From CAYNUJ01 sp964573255 (GTDB taxonomy: Bacteria > Bacteroidota > Ignavibacteria > Ignavibacteriales > Melioribacteraceae), in the NCBI GenBank assembly GCA_964573255.1, contig CAZNJB010000002.1, positions 1-64,000 on the forward strand: a stretch of 64,000 bases of DNA, written 5' to 3'. Position 1 is the first letter of the stretch. The number at the start of each line of letters is the position of its first letter. Position numbers and translations under genes: made by a program. The notes below the pieces were generated by a model, which was not told the DNA's origin, ran no database searches, and was given only the letters and a program-made list of their open reading frames with translations. Shown piece after piece: positions 44,605 through 54,848 of the stretch.

Positions 44605-45474
44605 ATGAATATTACAGCTGCACAGGTAAAAGAATTAAGAGATAAAACCGGCGCTGGAATGATGGATTGTAAGAAAGCGTTAGTTGAAGCTGAAGGTGAT
44701 TTCGAAAAAGCCGTAGAAATACTTCGTAAAAAAGGTGCTTCGGTTGCTGCTAAAAGAGCCGAAAGAGCCGCTAACGAAGGATTGGTTCTTACAAGAATAT
44801 TAGACGGCGGTAAAACCGGTATTATTCTCGAAGTAAATTGTGAAACAGATTTCGTTGCTAAAAGCGACGATTTTGTGAATTTTGCTAATTTAGCTTTGGA
44901 ATCTTTAGTTGCAAATCGCCCGGCAAATGTAGAAGAATTGCTTGAAACAGAATTCAACGGAAAGAAAATAGGCGATGAATTAACTAATGCAATTGGTAAA
45001 ATTGGCGAAAAACTCGAAGTCTCCCGTTTCGCTATTGAAACATTAGAAAATGGAGTCATTGTAGATTATATACATCACGGATCAAAATTAGGCGTTCTTT
45101 TAGGTGCAGAAAATGTTGAGGATTCTGTTAAAGAAGCCGCGGCAAATGTTTTGAAAGATATTGCAATGCAAGTTGCCGCTATGAAACCTTTATTTGTTTC
45201 GCGTGATGAAGTTCCTGCCGATGTTATCGAGAAAGAAAAAGAAATTTACAAGGAAGTTGCCCGTAAAGAAGGTAAACCCGAACAGATTCTCGATAAAATT
45301 GCAGAAGGAAAATTGAATAAATACTACGGTGAAGTTTGCCTCGTTGAACAAGTATTTGTTAAAGATAATTCAAAGACTGTTAAAGATGTTGTTGATGAAT
45401 TCAATAAAGCAAACTCAGCCGATGTCAAGATTAAATGGTTTAAGCGATTCCATTTGAGTGACGAGAATAAATAA
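44605..45474 (+). CDS. tsf: elongation factor Ts
   Basis: A 289-residue nucleotide exchange factor for EF-Tu. The N-terminal UBA-like part VKELRDKTGAGMMDCKKAL and the core KTGIILEVNCETDFVAKSD are diagnostic. GKPEQILDKIAEGKLNKYYGE begins the C-terminal module. SD GAGG precedes ATG. A strong terminator ends the rpsB-tsf unit. Confidence 0.98.
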   Translation: MNITAAQVKELRDKTGAGMMDCKKALVEAEGDFEKAVEILRKKGASVAAKRAERAANEGLVLTRILDGGKTGIILEVNCETDFVAKSDDFVNFANLALESLVANRPANVEELLETEFNGKKIGDELTNAIGKIGEKLEVSRFAIETLENGVIVDYIHHGSKLGVLLGAENVEDSVKEAAANVLKDIAMQVAAMKPLFVSRDEVPADVIEKEKEIYKEVARKEGKPEQILDKIAEGKLNKYYGEVCLVEQVFVKDNSKTVKDVVDEFNKANSADVKIKWFKRFHLSDENK

Positions 45475-45489
45475 TTAATTTTTCAAAAA

Positions 45490-45520
45490 GGTCTTATTTT
45501 TTAATAAGACCTTTTTTTTT
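45490..45520 (+). terminator. terminator between tsf and pyrH
   Basis: GGTCTTATT/AATAAGACC with a 4-base loop and nine T. It separates rpsB-tsf from pyrH-frr, which are often one transcript elsewhere. Confidence 0.95.
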
Positions 45521-45538
45521 ATTAAATTGGAGATAATT

Positions 45539-46291
45539 ATGACCGAGAAATTAAAATATAAAAGAATTCTATTAAAATTAAGCGGCGAATCCCTGATGGG
45601 TTCACAAGGCTTTGGTATCGATCCTAATGTCCTCAATTTTTTTGCACAAGAAATTAAAAAAGTTCACGACTTGGGCGTTGAGGTAGGAATTGTTATTGGC
45701 GGCGGTAATATTTACAGAGGTTTGAATGCCGGCAAGCAGGGATTAGACAGAGTAACCGGCGACCATATGGGAATGCTTGCTACAATTATTAATGCACTTG
45801 CTCTTCAGAACGCCTGTGAAAATGTTGGATTATTTACACGTTTGATGTCCGCAATTAAAATGGAAGAAATTGCCGAACCTTTTATTAGAAGAAGAGCAAT
45901 GAGACATCTTGAAAAAGGAAGAGTTGTAATTTTCGGAGCGGGTACAGGAAGTCCTTATTTTTCTACTGATACTGCGGCTTCATTACGAGCAATCGAAATT
46001 GAAGCAAATGCAATTTTAAAAGGTACTCGTGTAGATGGAATTTATGATTCCGATCCTGAAAAAAATCCTAATGCTGCATTCTACGAAGAGATATCTTATC
46101 TTGATGTTCTGAATAAGAATTTACGTGTTATGGACTTAACCGCAATTAGTTTGTGTAAAGAAAATAATCTTCCTATTATTGTTTTTAATATGGATAAATC
46201 CGACAATCTTTTGCGTGTTGTAAAAGGAGAAAACGTCGGTACTTCTGTTGGAAATTTGGAATTAAAAATTAAATCTCCCATAAATAATTGA
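45539..46291 (+). CDS. pyrH: UMP kinase
   Basis: A 250-residue amino-acid-kinase-fold UMP kinase forming [14 protein letters not shown] (Lys, Gly loop), [24 protein letters not shown] and the [17 protein letters not shown] region are diagnostic. ATG 45539 has GGAG upstream; a TTG at 45527 overlaps that site. It is paired with frr 7 bp later. Confidence 0.97.
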   Translation: MTEKLKYKRILLKLSGESLMGSQGFGIDPNVLNFFAQEIKKVHDLGVEVGIVIGGGNIYRGLNAGKQGLDRVTGDHMGMLATIINALALQNACENVGLFTRLMSAIKMEEIAEPFIRRRAMRHLEKGRVVIFGAGTGSPYFSTDTAASLRAIEIEANAILKGTRVDGIYDSDPEKNPNAAFYEEISYLDVLNKNLRVMDLTAISLCKENNLPIIVFNMDKSDNLLRVVKGENVGTSVGNLELKIKSPINN

Positions 46292-46298
46292 GGTCACT

Positions 46299-46853
46299 AT
46301 GAACCCTATAGTAAAAGACGCAAAAATTAGAATGGGTAAATCTGTTGAAGCTTATCGTGCTGAAATTTCAAAAGTTAGAACCGGTAAAGCTACAACTGCT
46401 TTGCTCGATGGAATTAAAGTCGAGTATTATGGAAATCCTACACCCTTAAATCAAGTTGCAAATATTACCGTGATAGATGCTCATACACTTAGCATTGTGC
46501 CATGGGATAAAAGTGTAATTCACGAAATTGAAAAGGCGCTTACTACTGCCGATATTGGTTTGAATCCTGTTAATGATGGAACGAATATCAAAGTTCCCAT
46601 ACCTCCATTAACAGAAGAAAGAAGACGTGAACTGGTTAAGCTGGTTAAGAAATATGCTGAAGATGCTAAAATTGCAATCAGAAATGTTAGAAGGGATGCT
46701 AACGAGCATCTGAAAAAATCTGAAAAGAATAAAGAAATTTCAGAAGATGAACTGAAAAAATTTGAAAAGGAAGTTCAAGATCAGACTAATAAACATATTG
46801 AAGAAATCGATGAAATAACCAAACACAAAGAAGCGGAAATTATGGAAGTTTAA
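46299..46853 (+). CDS. frr: ribosome recycling factor
   Basis: A 184-residue three-helix factor that splits post-termination ribosomes with EF-G. KVRTGKATTALLDGIKVEYYG, ANITVIDAHTLSIVPWD and the C-terminal helix with RRDANEHLKKSEKN are typical. It ends in TKHKEAEIMEV, the expected family terminus. Confidence 0.98.
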   Translation: MNPIVKDAKIRMGKSVEAYRAEISKVRTGKATTALLDGIKVEYYGNPTPLNQVANITVIDAHTLSIVPWDKSVIHEIEKALTTADIGLNPVNDGTNIKVPIPPLTEERRRELVKLVKKYAEDAKIAIRNVRRDANEHLKKSEKNKEISEDELKKFEKEVQDQTNKHIEEIDEITKHKEAEIMEV

Positions 46854-46870
46854 TTTTATCGATTTTATTC

Positions 46871-46950
46871 AAAGGGATTATTCCTCTTATTCAAAATCTA
46901 TAATTTATTTTATAGAATATTAAAACATTTTGATAAGGAATAATCCCTTT
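46871..46950 (+). terminator. extended inverted repeat after frr
   Basis: Outer arms AAAGGGATTATTCC and GGAATAATCCCTTT are perfect over 14 bp. Inner pairs CAAAAT/ATTTTG and CTATAA/TTATAG extend the stem. A T-rich run follows. Likely a terminator, far longer than the others in the window. Confidence 0.7.
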
Positions 46951-47004
46951 ATATTTTTAAATGATATAAAGAAATAATTTTTAATTCAGAGTTTGAGGAA
47001 TGAA

Positions 47005-49251
47005 ATGGCAATTACAAGGGAAGAGGCGTTAAATTACCATAGTAAGGGCAGAAAGGGTAAGATTGAAGTTCGTTCGACCAAGCCTTTTTTTACATCCAGA
47101 GATCTTTCACTCGCTTATACTCCCGGAGTTGCCGAACCTTGCAGGGAAATAGTAAAAAATCCTTCAGATGCATATTTATATACAGCTAAAGGCAATTTGG
47201 TTGCCGTTGTCTCTAACGGCACTGCAGTGCTCGGCTTGGGAGATATTGGCGCTATGGCCGGAAAACCGGTTATGGAAGGTAAGGGGGTTTTATTCAAAAG
47301 GTTTGCCGATATTGACGTTTTTGATATTGAGCTTAATACCAAAGATCCAGATGAGTTAATCAGAGCAGTTCAATTGATGGAGCCGACTTTCGGCGGAATA
47401 AATTTAGAGGATATTAAAGCTCCGGAATGTTTTTACATTGAGAAAAAACTAAAAGAAACAATGAACATTCCGGTATTTCACGACGATCAACATGGAACCG
47501 CAATTATTTCTTGTGCAGCATTATTGAACGCCGCTGAATTAGCAGGCAAAAAACTGGAAGAAATGAAAGTAGTGGTTTCCGGAGCGGGTGCGGCTGCAAT
47601 GGCTTGCACAAAACTCTATATTCATGCCGGGGTGAAAAAAGAAAATGTTGTAATGTTCGATTCGAAAGGCTGTATTCATACAGGACGGGATGATTTAAAC
47701 GAGTATAAAAAAGAATTTGCAGTGGAAACTTGCTATCCATCCATTGCCGAAGCTCTTAAAAATGCTGATCTTTTCATCGGTGTTTCGGTCGGCGGATTAC
47801 TTACTCCCGAAATGATTAAAGAAATGAATCACGATCCGATAGTATTCGCACTGGCAAACCCCGATCCGGAAATAGATTATCCGGATGCAATTTCCGCTAG
47901 AGATGATATAATTATGGCTACAGGCAGAAGCGATTATCCCAATCAAGTGAATAATGTGCTGGGATTTCCTTTTATTTTCAGGGGTGCTTTGGATGTTAAA
48001 GCTTCTGCAATAAATGAAGAAATGAAGATGGCTGCTGTTCGTGCTCTTGCTCAGTTAGCCAAAGAAAAAGTACCGGACAGCGTGCGGAATGCCTACGGTG
48101 GAATAGACATTACTTACGGGCGTGAATATATTATTCCAAAACCTTTCGATCCCAGGGTTCTGTGGAAAGTAGCACCCGCAGTGGCGAGAGCTGCCGTGGA
48201 AACAGGAGTTGCAAGAAGAGAAATTACCGATTGGCAAGCTTACGAAGAAGAATTAAAAGAAAGACTCGGCTATACGGCTCATAATATCCGGGTGATGATT
48301 CATAAGGCAAGAAAATCTCCGAAGAAAGTTATTTATCCAGATGGATATGACGAAAGAATTATAAGGGCAGCCGATGCTATTATTTCCGGTAATATTGGTA
48401 CGCCAATTCTATTGGGTAGAGTTGATAAAATTTCTCAACGAATAAAACAATTAGGTTTCGATCCGAAGAATTTTGAAATTATTGATCCCAAAAATGATCC
48501 GAGATTGAGTAGATATGCAGAAGTATATTTTGAAGCCAGAAAGAGACGTGGAGTTGCAAAAAGTTCAGCTGAGGAGATAATCTCGAAGAATGCATATTTC
48601 GGTGCTATGATGTTAAAAATGGGTGACGCCGATGCATTAATCGGTGGGTTAAACAGCAATTATTCCGAAACGATAAAACCTGCTATTGAATGTATAGGTG
48701 TAAGAGAAGGGTTTACTCGTGTAGCTGGATTGTACATGATTTTGATTAATCGCAAAGTACTCTTTTTTGCCGATACTACGTTAAATGTAAATCCAACTGC
48801 AGAGGAGCTTGCTGAACTTGCGATTTTAACAGCTGATACGGTAAGGGATTTCGATGTTGAACCGCGAGTTGCTATGCTTTCATTCAGTAATTTCGGTTCT
48901 AACCGTCATCCCGAATCAGACAAGGTGAGAAGAGCCGTAGAGATTGTAAATAAGAAACGTCCTGAATTGGTAATAGACGGAGAGATGCAGGCGGATACGG
49001 CTTTGCAGCCTTCGATTATCGAAAAAGAATATCCGTTTAGCAGAATAAAAGGGAATGCGAACGTAATGATTTTTCCGGATCTTAATTCCGGTAATATTGC
49101 TTATAAATTATTTGAAAGATTAACCGACGCAACTGTAATTGGTCCTATTTTAATGGGAATGAATAAATCTGTTCACATAGTTCAAAGGGGTGCAACGGTT
49201 GACGATATTATCAATATTACAGCTATTGCAGTAGTTAAAGCAAAAATTTAA
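47005..49251 (+). CDS. maeB: NADP-dependent malic enzyme with phosphotransacetylase-like domain
   Basis: A 748-residue MaeB-type fusion. Residues ~1-420 are malic enzyme ([37 protein letters not shown] metal-binding [13 protein letters not shown] nucleotide loop), oxidatively decarboxylating malate to pyruvate. Residues ~430-748 are a phosphate acetyl/butyryltransferase-like domain ([30 protein letters not shown]), which is regulatory in MaeB proteins. ATG 47005 has GAGG upstream; a TTG four codons earlier is in frame. It is a single-gene unit with its own terminator. Confidence 0.95.
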   Translation: MAITREEALNYHSKGRKGKIEVRSTKPFFTSRDLSLAYTPGVAEPCREIVKNPSDAYLYTAKGNLVAVVSNGTAVLGLGDIGAMAGKPVMEGKGVLFKRFADIDVFDIELNTKDPDELIRAVQLMEPTFGGINLEDIKAPECFYIEKKLKETMNIPVFHDDQHGTAIISCAALLNAAELAGKKLEEMKVVVSGAGAAAMACTKLYIHAGVKKENVVMFDSKGCIHTGRDDLNEYKKEFAVETCYPSIAEALKNADLFIGVSVGGLLTPEMIKEMNHDPIVFALANPDPEIDYPDAISARDDIIMATGRSDYPNQVNNVLGFPFIFRGALDVKASAINEEMKMAAVRALAQLAKEKVPDSVRNAYGGIDITYGREYIIPKPFDPRVLWKVAPAVARAAVETGVARREITDWQAYEEELKERLGYTAHNIRVMIHKARKSPKKVIYPDGYDERIIRAADAIISGNIGTPILLGRVDKISQRIKQLGFDPKNFEIIDPKNDPRLSRYAEVYFEARKRRGVAKSSAEEIISKNAYFGAMMLKMGDADALIGGLNSNYSETIKPAIECIGVREGFTRVAGLYMILINRKVLFFADTTLNVNPTAEELAELAILTADTVRDFDVEPRVAMLSFSNFGSNRHPESDKVRRAVEIVNKKRPELVIDGEMQADTALQPSIIEKEYPFSRIKGNANVMIFPDLNSGNIAYKLFERLTDATVIGPILMGMNKSVHIVQRGATVDDIINITAIAVVKAKI

Positions 49252-49259
49252 ATATTAAA

Positions 49260-49281
49260 GAGCCGGGTTTTTATCCGGCTC
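49260..49281 (+). terminator. terminator after malic enzyme gene
   Basis: GAGCCGG/CCGGCTC 7-bp stem with an 8-base loop, 8 bp past the stop; the following tract is only partly T-rich. Confidence 0.8.
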
Positions 49282-49391
49282 CTTAATTACATTTTAATTT
49301 TTCCAACCAAATAATTAATTGTCCGTCTAATGAACCTTATTCTTTGTTTTTAATTTGTGTATTTTACATAATTATCTATTTTAAATTTAGC

Positions 49392-50018
49392 ATGCTGAAA
49401 AACATAATTTATATAGGCGGAAGTGTTTTGGTGTTTTTTTCCGGACTTGTAGTTTATGGTATTATATTAAATACACGGGAAGAGCCGCTTTCCGAGCTTT
49501 TGAAAAGATATGAGATAAAGTCAATTAGTTCGGTAAAGTTGGTGGTTCATAGAAATGATTATGATTTAGATCTGTTTATAGATTCCATAAAGGTTAAGAC
49601 TTATAAATCCGTGTTCGGAAGAAACAACTCGCATATAAAAAGAAGCAAGGATGATTTTGTCACTCCGCTGGGTGAATATTTTATTTGCGATATTGATTCT
49701 AATACTAATTATTATAAATTTTTACATTTAAATTATCCCTCGGAAAAAGATGCCGTCGAAGCTCTGCGAAGGGGAATTATAACTACCAAAGAATTCAAGG
49801 AGATTGTAGAAGCTTATAAAAATGGAGATTGTCCGCCGGCTGATACAGAACTTGGTTCGAACATTGGAATCCACGGTATCGGTAAATACGATTTGATTTT
49901 TAGGAATCTTCCTTTTGCATTTAATTGGACTAATGGTTCGATAGCAGTAAGTAATGAAGATATGGATGAACTTGTTAAAGTAGTAAAAATTGGAACTCCG
50001 GTAATTATTAGGAATTAG
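49392..50018 (+). CDS. L,D-transpeptidase (YkuD)-fold protein lacking catalytic Cys
   Basis: A 208-residue membrane-anchored (helix ~5-25) or exported protein. The YkuD catalytic pattern is visible: TPLGEYFIC, the His in IGIHGIGK (His161) and the terminal block NWTNGSIAVSNEDM. In active enzymes the last block has Cys (x-G-C-I); here it is Ser183 (TCG at 49938-49940). It may be inactive, structural or act with altered chemistry. ATG 49392 is used; a TTG at 49344 is in frame. It is followed 1 bp later by the TamA-like barrel gene. Confidence 0.85.
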   Translation: MLKNIIYIGGSVLVFFSGLVVYGIILNTREEPLSELLKRYEIKSISSVKLVVHRNDYDLDLFIDSIKVKTYKSVFGRNNSHIKRSKDDFVTPLGEYFICDIDSNTNYYKFLHLNYPSEKDAVEALRRGIITTKEFKEIVEAYKNGDCPPADTELGSNIGIHGIGKYDLIFRNLPFAFNWTNGSIAVSNEDMDELVKVVKIGTPVIIRN

Positions 50019-50019
50019 A

Positions 50020-52152
50020 TTGAAGCTCAGTAAATTATATATACTTTCTTTTATTGTAATATTTTTGAACACCCTGCAAGCCCAGGATTTCAAAAAATAC
50101 GAGTTGGAAAAAATTAATTTTACCGGAAACGATGCTGTATCGAACGTTGAACTTCAATCCGTTATTATCTCGCAGGAAACTCCGAATTGGTTCTCAAAAT
50201 TTTTAAATAGTTTTTCCAGTTTTGGAGAGCCTCCTATTTACTTCGATAGTTCCAATATCCCGATCGATATAAATGCAATAAAGAATTTATATATATCTAA
50301 AGGATATTTTCAAACGGAGGTGAGTTACTCGTATACATTTGATACGTCTGCTTCCGCTGTACAATTAACCTATTCTATTAAAGAAAACGATCCGGTTAAA
50401 TTTAGAAAATTAACATTAAATGGTTTGGAAAAACTGCCTGCGGAATTTGCCGGACAGATGAATGAGCTTGTAGCATTCGATTCTTCAGCAATTTATTCGG
50501 CTGAATATGTGGAAAATACAAAGGCAAAAGTAATTAACTTTTTACGTGACCATGGTTATATGCTTGCCGAATCGGCAAAACCGTTCGTGGAGGTAGATAC
50601 ATCAGCTAATTATGCCGATGTAAGATTCGATTTTATCTTGGGGAAAAGATATAAAATTAGCGAGGTTCGTGTTTCCAAAACAGGGGCGGGTAAAGATTTT
50701 GTTTCGGATAATTTGATGAAAGAAATTGTTGGTATTGAACCGGGTACAGTATACAGCAATTATGATTTAAGAAGAGCTCAAGTAAGGCTTTACAGAACTA
50801 ACTTATTTTCTTCCGCATTGGTCACTACAATTATTGCCGATACAGTTAATTATAAAGTGCCTCTTAGTATAAGTGTTGATGTAAACAAGATGCACGAATT
50901 ATCCCCAGAACTTATTACCAATAACGAAGACAATACATTCAATCTCGGTTTGGGATTAGCTTTTGTACGAAAGAATTTTTTCGGAGACGCAAGGAAATTC
51001 AGCATTTCTACTTCAGCAGCTGCACAGAATATACTTGAATTCTTGCGTTCTGCTTCCATAGAGGATACAACGTTTTTGGGTTACGCAGATGCTCGTATTG
51101 GAATGGAACAGCCTTTTTTATTCGGCAAACCGATAAATACATCAATAGAATCCTATTTTACCCTGCAAAAAAGAAAAAACGAATATAATTCGAGTATTCT
51201 TGGTACTAAATTGAGCTTGGATTTTGAACTGCCTCAATATACCTATATTACGTCACTCACTACGTATTTTAACTGGGAAAATGCCAAATACATTTACAAG
51301 AGATCGTACATTCAGAATAATTTGAAAACTGCTTTTACTCGGTTGTATAATTCGCAAGCGGTTGTTGATTCGTTAGTTAACTATTATATGAATAATGTTT
51401 TGCTTGATAATAAATATCAAACAAATAATATCTTGCTGGGTATTGAATTAGGTGCAGAACATACAAATAACATATTGTTCCCTTCGAGAGGATATTCACT
51501 GTCGATGATATTCGAAGATGGTAACTCAATTCCATATTTAATCTCTAAACTCAGCGGGGGTGATTTTACCAACCCACAATATTTGAAAGTATTCTTGAAT
51601 TCTTCTTTCTATCTGCCTGTTTTTTACGAAAAAACTTCTGCAATCGGAGTTAAGTTCAGAATTGGGAATATTTTCACCTACAGGGGAGAAAGAGCAAATA
51701 TATCTTTGAACCAAAGGTTTTATTCCGGCGGTAGTAACTCAGTAAGAGGGTGGAGCAGTAGAGAACTTGTGCCGAAAGATCCAGAAATTGATATTACCGC
51801 TCCGAATGAAGATTTTAATTCGGTATTATTGAGAGGGATTGCGCCGGGCGGATTTTTTATGCTAGAATCATCGATTGAATTACGCGAAAGACTTTTCGGA
51901 GCTTTGGGGTATGCAATTTTTGTCGATGTAGGCAACACTTGGAATTCCGCTAAAAATTTCAGATACGACGAACTCGCAGGTGCATTTGGTTTCGGTTTTA
52001 GGTTTTATACAGAATTTATCCCCATAAGAGTCGATTTTGGTTTCAAAGGATATGATCCTTACGATAAGAGAAGCTTATTTTCCCGCTTAAATGACCCCGG
52101 CGGCTTTTGGAATATCTTTCAGTTCCATTTAGGAATTGGAGAATCTTTCTAA
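50020..52152 (+). CDS. BamA/TamA-family outer-membrane protein
   Basis: A 710-residue protein with a TTG start and a signal peptide ending LQAQ. Two or three POTRA-like repeats lie at ~25-290 (LEKINFTGNDAVSNVEL, FRKLTLNGLEKL, YKISEVRV). An Omp85 surface-antigen barrel follows to the C-terminus, with VRGW in NSVRGWSSREL as the lid-lock motif and a final aromatic GIGESF. It probably inserts or assembles outer-membrane proteins (TamA-like, smaller than true BamA). Pairing with the transpeptidase-like gene suggests an envelope role. Confidence 0.88.
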   Translation: MKLSKLYILSFIVIFLNTLQAQDFKKYELEKINFTGNDAVSNVELQSVIISQETPNWFSKFLNSFSSFGEPPIYFDSSNIPIDINAIKNLYISKGYFQTEVSYSYTFDTSASAVQLTYSIKENDPVKFRKLTLNGLEKLPAEFAGQMNELVAFDSSAIYSAEYVENTKAKVINFLRDHGYMLAESAKPFVEVDTSANYADVRFDFILGKRYKISEVRVSKTGAGKDFVSDNLMKEIVGIEPGTVYSNYDLRRAQVRLYRTNLFSSALVTTIIADTVNYKVPLSISVDVNKMHELSPELITNNEDNTFNLGLGLAFVRKNFFGDARKFSISTSAAAQNILEFLRSASIEDTTFLGYADARIGMEQPFLFGKPINTSIESYFTLQKRKNEYNSSILGTKLSLDFELPQYTYITSLTTYFNWENAKYIYKRSYIQNNLKTAFTRLYNSQAVVDSLVNYYMNNVLLDNKYQTNNILLGIELGAEHTNNILFPSRGYSLSMIFEDGNSIPYLISKLSGGDFTNPQYLKVFLNSSFYLPVFYEKTSAIGVKFRIGNIFTYRGERANISLNQRFYSGGSNSVRGWSSRELVPKDPEIDITAPNEDFNSVLLRGIAPGGFFMLESSIELRERLFGALGYAIFVDVGNTWNSAKNFRYDELAGAFGFGFRFYTEFIPIRVDFGFKGYDPYDKRSLFSRLNDPGGFWNIFQFHLGIGESF

Positions 52153-52233
52153 TAGCTTACACTACTTCACCTTTTTCTTTTGAAGAGATTTCTAATTTGA
52201 GTAAATTTGTAGCTACAATTTTTTGGAGAAGTT

Positions 52234-53109
52234 ATGATTTATAGCATGACCGGATTCGGTAAAGCATCTCTTGAAGAAGACGGTCGTACAGTGGAAATAG
52301 AAGTAAAAAGTTTGAATAGCAGGCATCTGGATCTTTCCGTTCGTCTGCCGAAAGATTTCTATTCCAAAGAATTAGAAATTAGAGAGTTGATACGTAAAAG
52401 ACTCTGCAGGGGAAAAGTTTCTGTCTTTATTAATTTTTCACGCAGTGCTGAAAGTTTTGAAAATTTCTCATTCGATGAGAAAGGATTAATTTACGTATCG
52501 AATCTACTAAAAAAAATCTCCGAAGTATCAGGTATTAAAAAAGAGATAACTTTAGCAGACTTACTCGAATTCCAGAGTATGTTTTTAACTGAAAGTTTCA
52601 ACGGAGATGAAAAAGAGTTCGAGTTAATTAAAAGAGCTTTGACATTAGCTTTGGATGATTTAATTGAAATGAGAAAATCCGAAGGCAGTGCTCTTAAAAT
52701 CGAATTGGAAAAACGTTTATCGATTATAGAAGATCATCTAAATAAAATTGAAAAGTTAAAGAACGCTTCTGTAAAAGAATATTTTGATGTACTTGTTGAT
52801 AGAGCGGCGCAATTGTACGAAAATCTAAAAAAAGAAGAAGAACGATTATATTCCGAATTGGCTCTTTTAACCGAAAAGGTGGATATAACCGAGGAATGTG
52901 TTCGTTTAGGAAGTCATTTGGAAATGTTTCGTTCTACATTGAATAATAATTCGGAAGCGGGACGAAGGCTTAATTTCATTGTTCAGGAAATGAATCGGGA
53001 AGTAAACACGATTAACAGTAAGACGGTTTCTACCGAGATTTCACAAACCGGAATAATGATAAAAGAAGAAATAGAAAAAATCCGCGAACAAATTCAGAAT
53101 ATAGAATAA
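52234..53109 (+). CDS. YicC-family endoribonuclease
   Basis: A 291-residue protein. MIYSMTGFGKAS at the start, VEVKSLNSRHLDLSVRLP-type block (~28-45) and the C-terminal EEIEKIREQIQNIE are YicC signatures. YicC proteins act as endoribonucleases in RNA turnover. GGAG precedes the ATG. The stop is directly followed by the gmk GTG, as in the common yicC-gmk pair. Confidence 0.95.
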   Translation: MIYSMTGFGKASLEEDGRTVEIEVKSLNSRHLDLSVRLPKDFYSKELEIRELIRKRLCRGKVSVFINFSRSAESFENFSFDEKGLIYVSNLLKKISEVSGIKKEITLADLLEFQSMFLTESFNGDEKEFELIKRALTLALDDLIEMRKSEGSALKIELEKRLSIIEDHLNKIEKLKNASVKEYFDVLVDRAAQLYENLKKEEERLYSELALLTEKVDITEECVRLGSHLEMFRSTLNNNSEAGRRLNFIVQEMNREVNTINSKTVSTEISQTGIMIKEEIEKIREQIQNIE

Positions 53110-53688
53110 GTGAGTAATAAAGGTCAAATATTTGTTTTTTCGGCGCCAAGCGGCACGGGAAAAACTACTATCGTTAAATATATTCTCGGTGAATTTCCGG
53201 AATTGGTTTTTTCCGTTTCAGCCACTACGCGTGCTAAAAGAGAGACGGAAATCGACGGGAAAGATTATTTTTTCCTTTCGGAAGATGAGTTCAAAAGTAA
53301 AATAGAGAATAATGAGTTTATTGAATGGGAAAGTTTTTATGGTTATTATTACGGAACTTTGAAAAGTTACGTAAATTCAACTATATTGTCTGGTAAATCT
53401 ATTGTTCTTGAGCTCGATGTTAAAGGAGCTCTGAAAATCAAAGAGCAATATCCCGATTCGGTTCTTATTTTTATAGAACCGCCCAGTTTAGATACTTTAG
53501 GCGAAAGACTTAAACGCCGTAATACCGAAACGGAAAGCGATTTTAAAAAGAGAATCGAACGTGCGGAAATGGAATTGAAGTATAAAGATAAATTTGATTA
53601 TTGTGTTGTTAATGATGTGCTGGAAAATGCCAAAGAAGAGGTAAAGAAAATTATAGAAAAAGAACTTAGTAAGGAGGTAATAGAATGA
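53110..53688 (+). CDS. gmk: guanylate kinase
   Basis: A 192-residue GMP kinase. FSAPSGTGKTTI is the P-loop and ATTRAKRETEIDGKDYFFLS the GMP-binding block; LDVKGALKIKEQ and IEPPSLDTLGERLKRR follow in family order. It starts with GTG abutting yicC and overlaps rpoZ by 4 bp. Confidence 0.97.
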   Translation: MSNKGQIFVFSAPSGTGKTTIVKYILGEFPELVFSVSATTRAKRETEIDGKDYFFLSEDEFKSKIENNEFIEWESFYGYYYGTLKSYVNSTILSGKSIVLELDVKGALKIKEQYPDSVLIFIEPPSLDTLGERLKRRNTETESDFKKRIERAEMELKYKDKFDYCVVNDVLENAKEEVKKIIEKELSKEVIE

Positions 53689-53981
53689 GTATATCACCGG
53701 TAGATTTTGAGAATCTGCACAAGCATACCAACAACGTTTATGAAGCCGTTGTTGTTGCTGCAAAACGTGCAAGATTGATTAATCAGGAGAGCAGGTTAGA
53801 ATTTAATACTATGGTTAATACTATCATCGGTCCTGCAGAAGATGAGTTTGATGATAGAGATAATACAGAACAAATTAAAATTTCATTGGAGTTCGAAAAA
53901 CGTCCAAAAGCCCACGAACAGGCTTTGGAAGAATTGATAGATGGTAAAGTAAAATACCGGTATAAAGATTCGGATGAATAA
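53685..53981 (+). CDS. rpoZ: RNA polymerase omega subunit
   Basis: A 98-residue omega-like subunit. The conserved pattern NVYEAVVVAAKRARLIN corresponds to the RpoZ/RPB6 core; the C-terminal half is acidic. SD GGAGG lies in the gmk end. The yicC-gmk-rpoZ order is the standard context and supports the call. Confidence 0.9.
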   Translation: MSISPVDFENLHKHTNNVYEAVVVAAKRARLINQESRLEFNTMVNTIIGPAEDEFDDRDNTEQIKISLEFEKRPKAHEQALEELIDGKVKYRYKDSDE

Positions 53982-53992
53982 TCCTTTGTATG

Positions 53993-54017
53993 AGCGCCTT
54001 AACGGCGCTTTTTTTTT
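53993..54017 (+). terminator. terminator after rpoZ
   Basis: AGCGCC/GGCGCT 6-bp stem, 5-base loop, nine T. Confidence 0.95.
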
Positions 54018-54083
54018 CGTATTTCTTCGTGAAATTAAACAACCAATTTATTATTTTAAGCCTCAATTTGAAATCTTTTCAAT

Positions 54084-54848
54084 ATGAATAATAGTCTGCT
54101 AAATATTGTAATTGATGCATTAAAAGATCAAAAAAATGTTTATGGTGATATCCTTTTCGAGAAAATGGATATCAAAAACGTTTATGAAACCGCAGAAAAA
54201 AAAGAAGAAAAATTAACTCCCCGAGTTGCCGAAAATGTTGAGATTGATATGAGTAAAAATCTTTTTAACGAAGATTTTCAGAATGCAGAAAGTCTTGAAG
54301 AATTAAATTCCAAAATAAATTCCTGCCTTAAATGTGAGCTTGGAAAAACAAGAACAAATTTTGTTTTTGGAGTTGGCAATCCAAATGCCGATATCATGCT
54401 TATTGGTGAAGCACCCGGTGCTGAAGAAGATAAGCAGGGTGAACCGTTTGTTGGAAGAGCAGGAAAACTTCTTAACGATATTTTGAAAGCAATTAATTTA
54501 AGTCGGGAAGAAGTTTTTATAGCAAATATTCTTAAATGCCGTCCACCTGGAAATAGAAATCCTTTGCCTGAAGAAATGGAAACTTGTATTCCATTTCTTT
54601 ATAAACAAATTGAATTGGTTAATCCAAAATTAATTTTGTGTCTTGGATTAGTGGCTGCTACTGGAATGCTGAAAGTAAAATCGAGTTTAACTAAATTAAG
54701 AGGCTCGGTTTACGAATTCAACGGAATAAAATTAATGGTTACTTATCATCCCGCAGCTTTGTTGAGAAACCCTAATTGGAAATACGGTGCTTGGGAAGAT
54801 GTAAAGAAATTTAGAAAATTGTACGATGAGATTTTAGGAGTTGAATAG
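54084..54848 (+). CDS. uracil-DNA glycosylase, family 4 (Fe-S type)
   Basis: A 254-residue repair enzyme that excises uracil. An extra N-terminal ~75 residues precede the domain. [20 protein letters not shown] is the catalytic motif, and [10 protein letters not shown] is motif 2. Four cluster Cys are visible (CLKC, then LKC in [12 protein letters not shown] and C in METCIPF). The gene abuts dnaB. Confidence 0.93.
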   Translation: MNNSLLNIVIDALKDQKNVYGDILFEKMDIKNVYETAEKKEEKLTPRVAENVEIDMSKNLFNEDFQNAESLEELNSKINSCLKCELGKTRTNFVFGVGNPNADIMLIGEAPGAEEDKQGEPFVGRAGKLLNDILKAINLSREEVFIANILKCRPPGNRNPLPEEMETCIPFLYKQIELVNPKLILCLGLVAATGMLKVKSSLTKLRGSVYEFNGIKLMVTYHPAALLRNPNWKYGAWEDVKKFRKLYDEILGVE

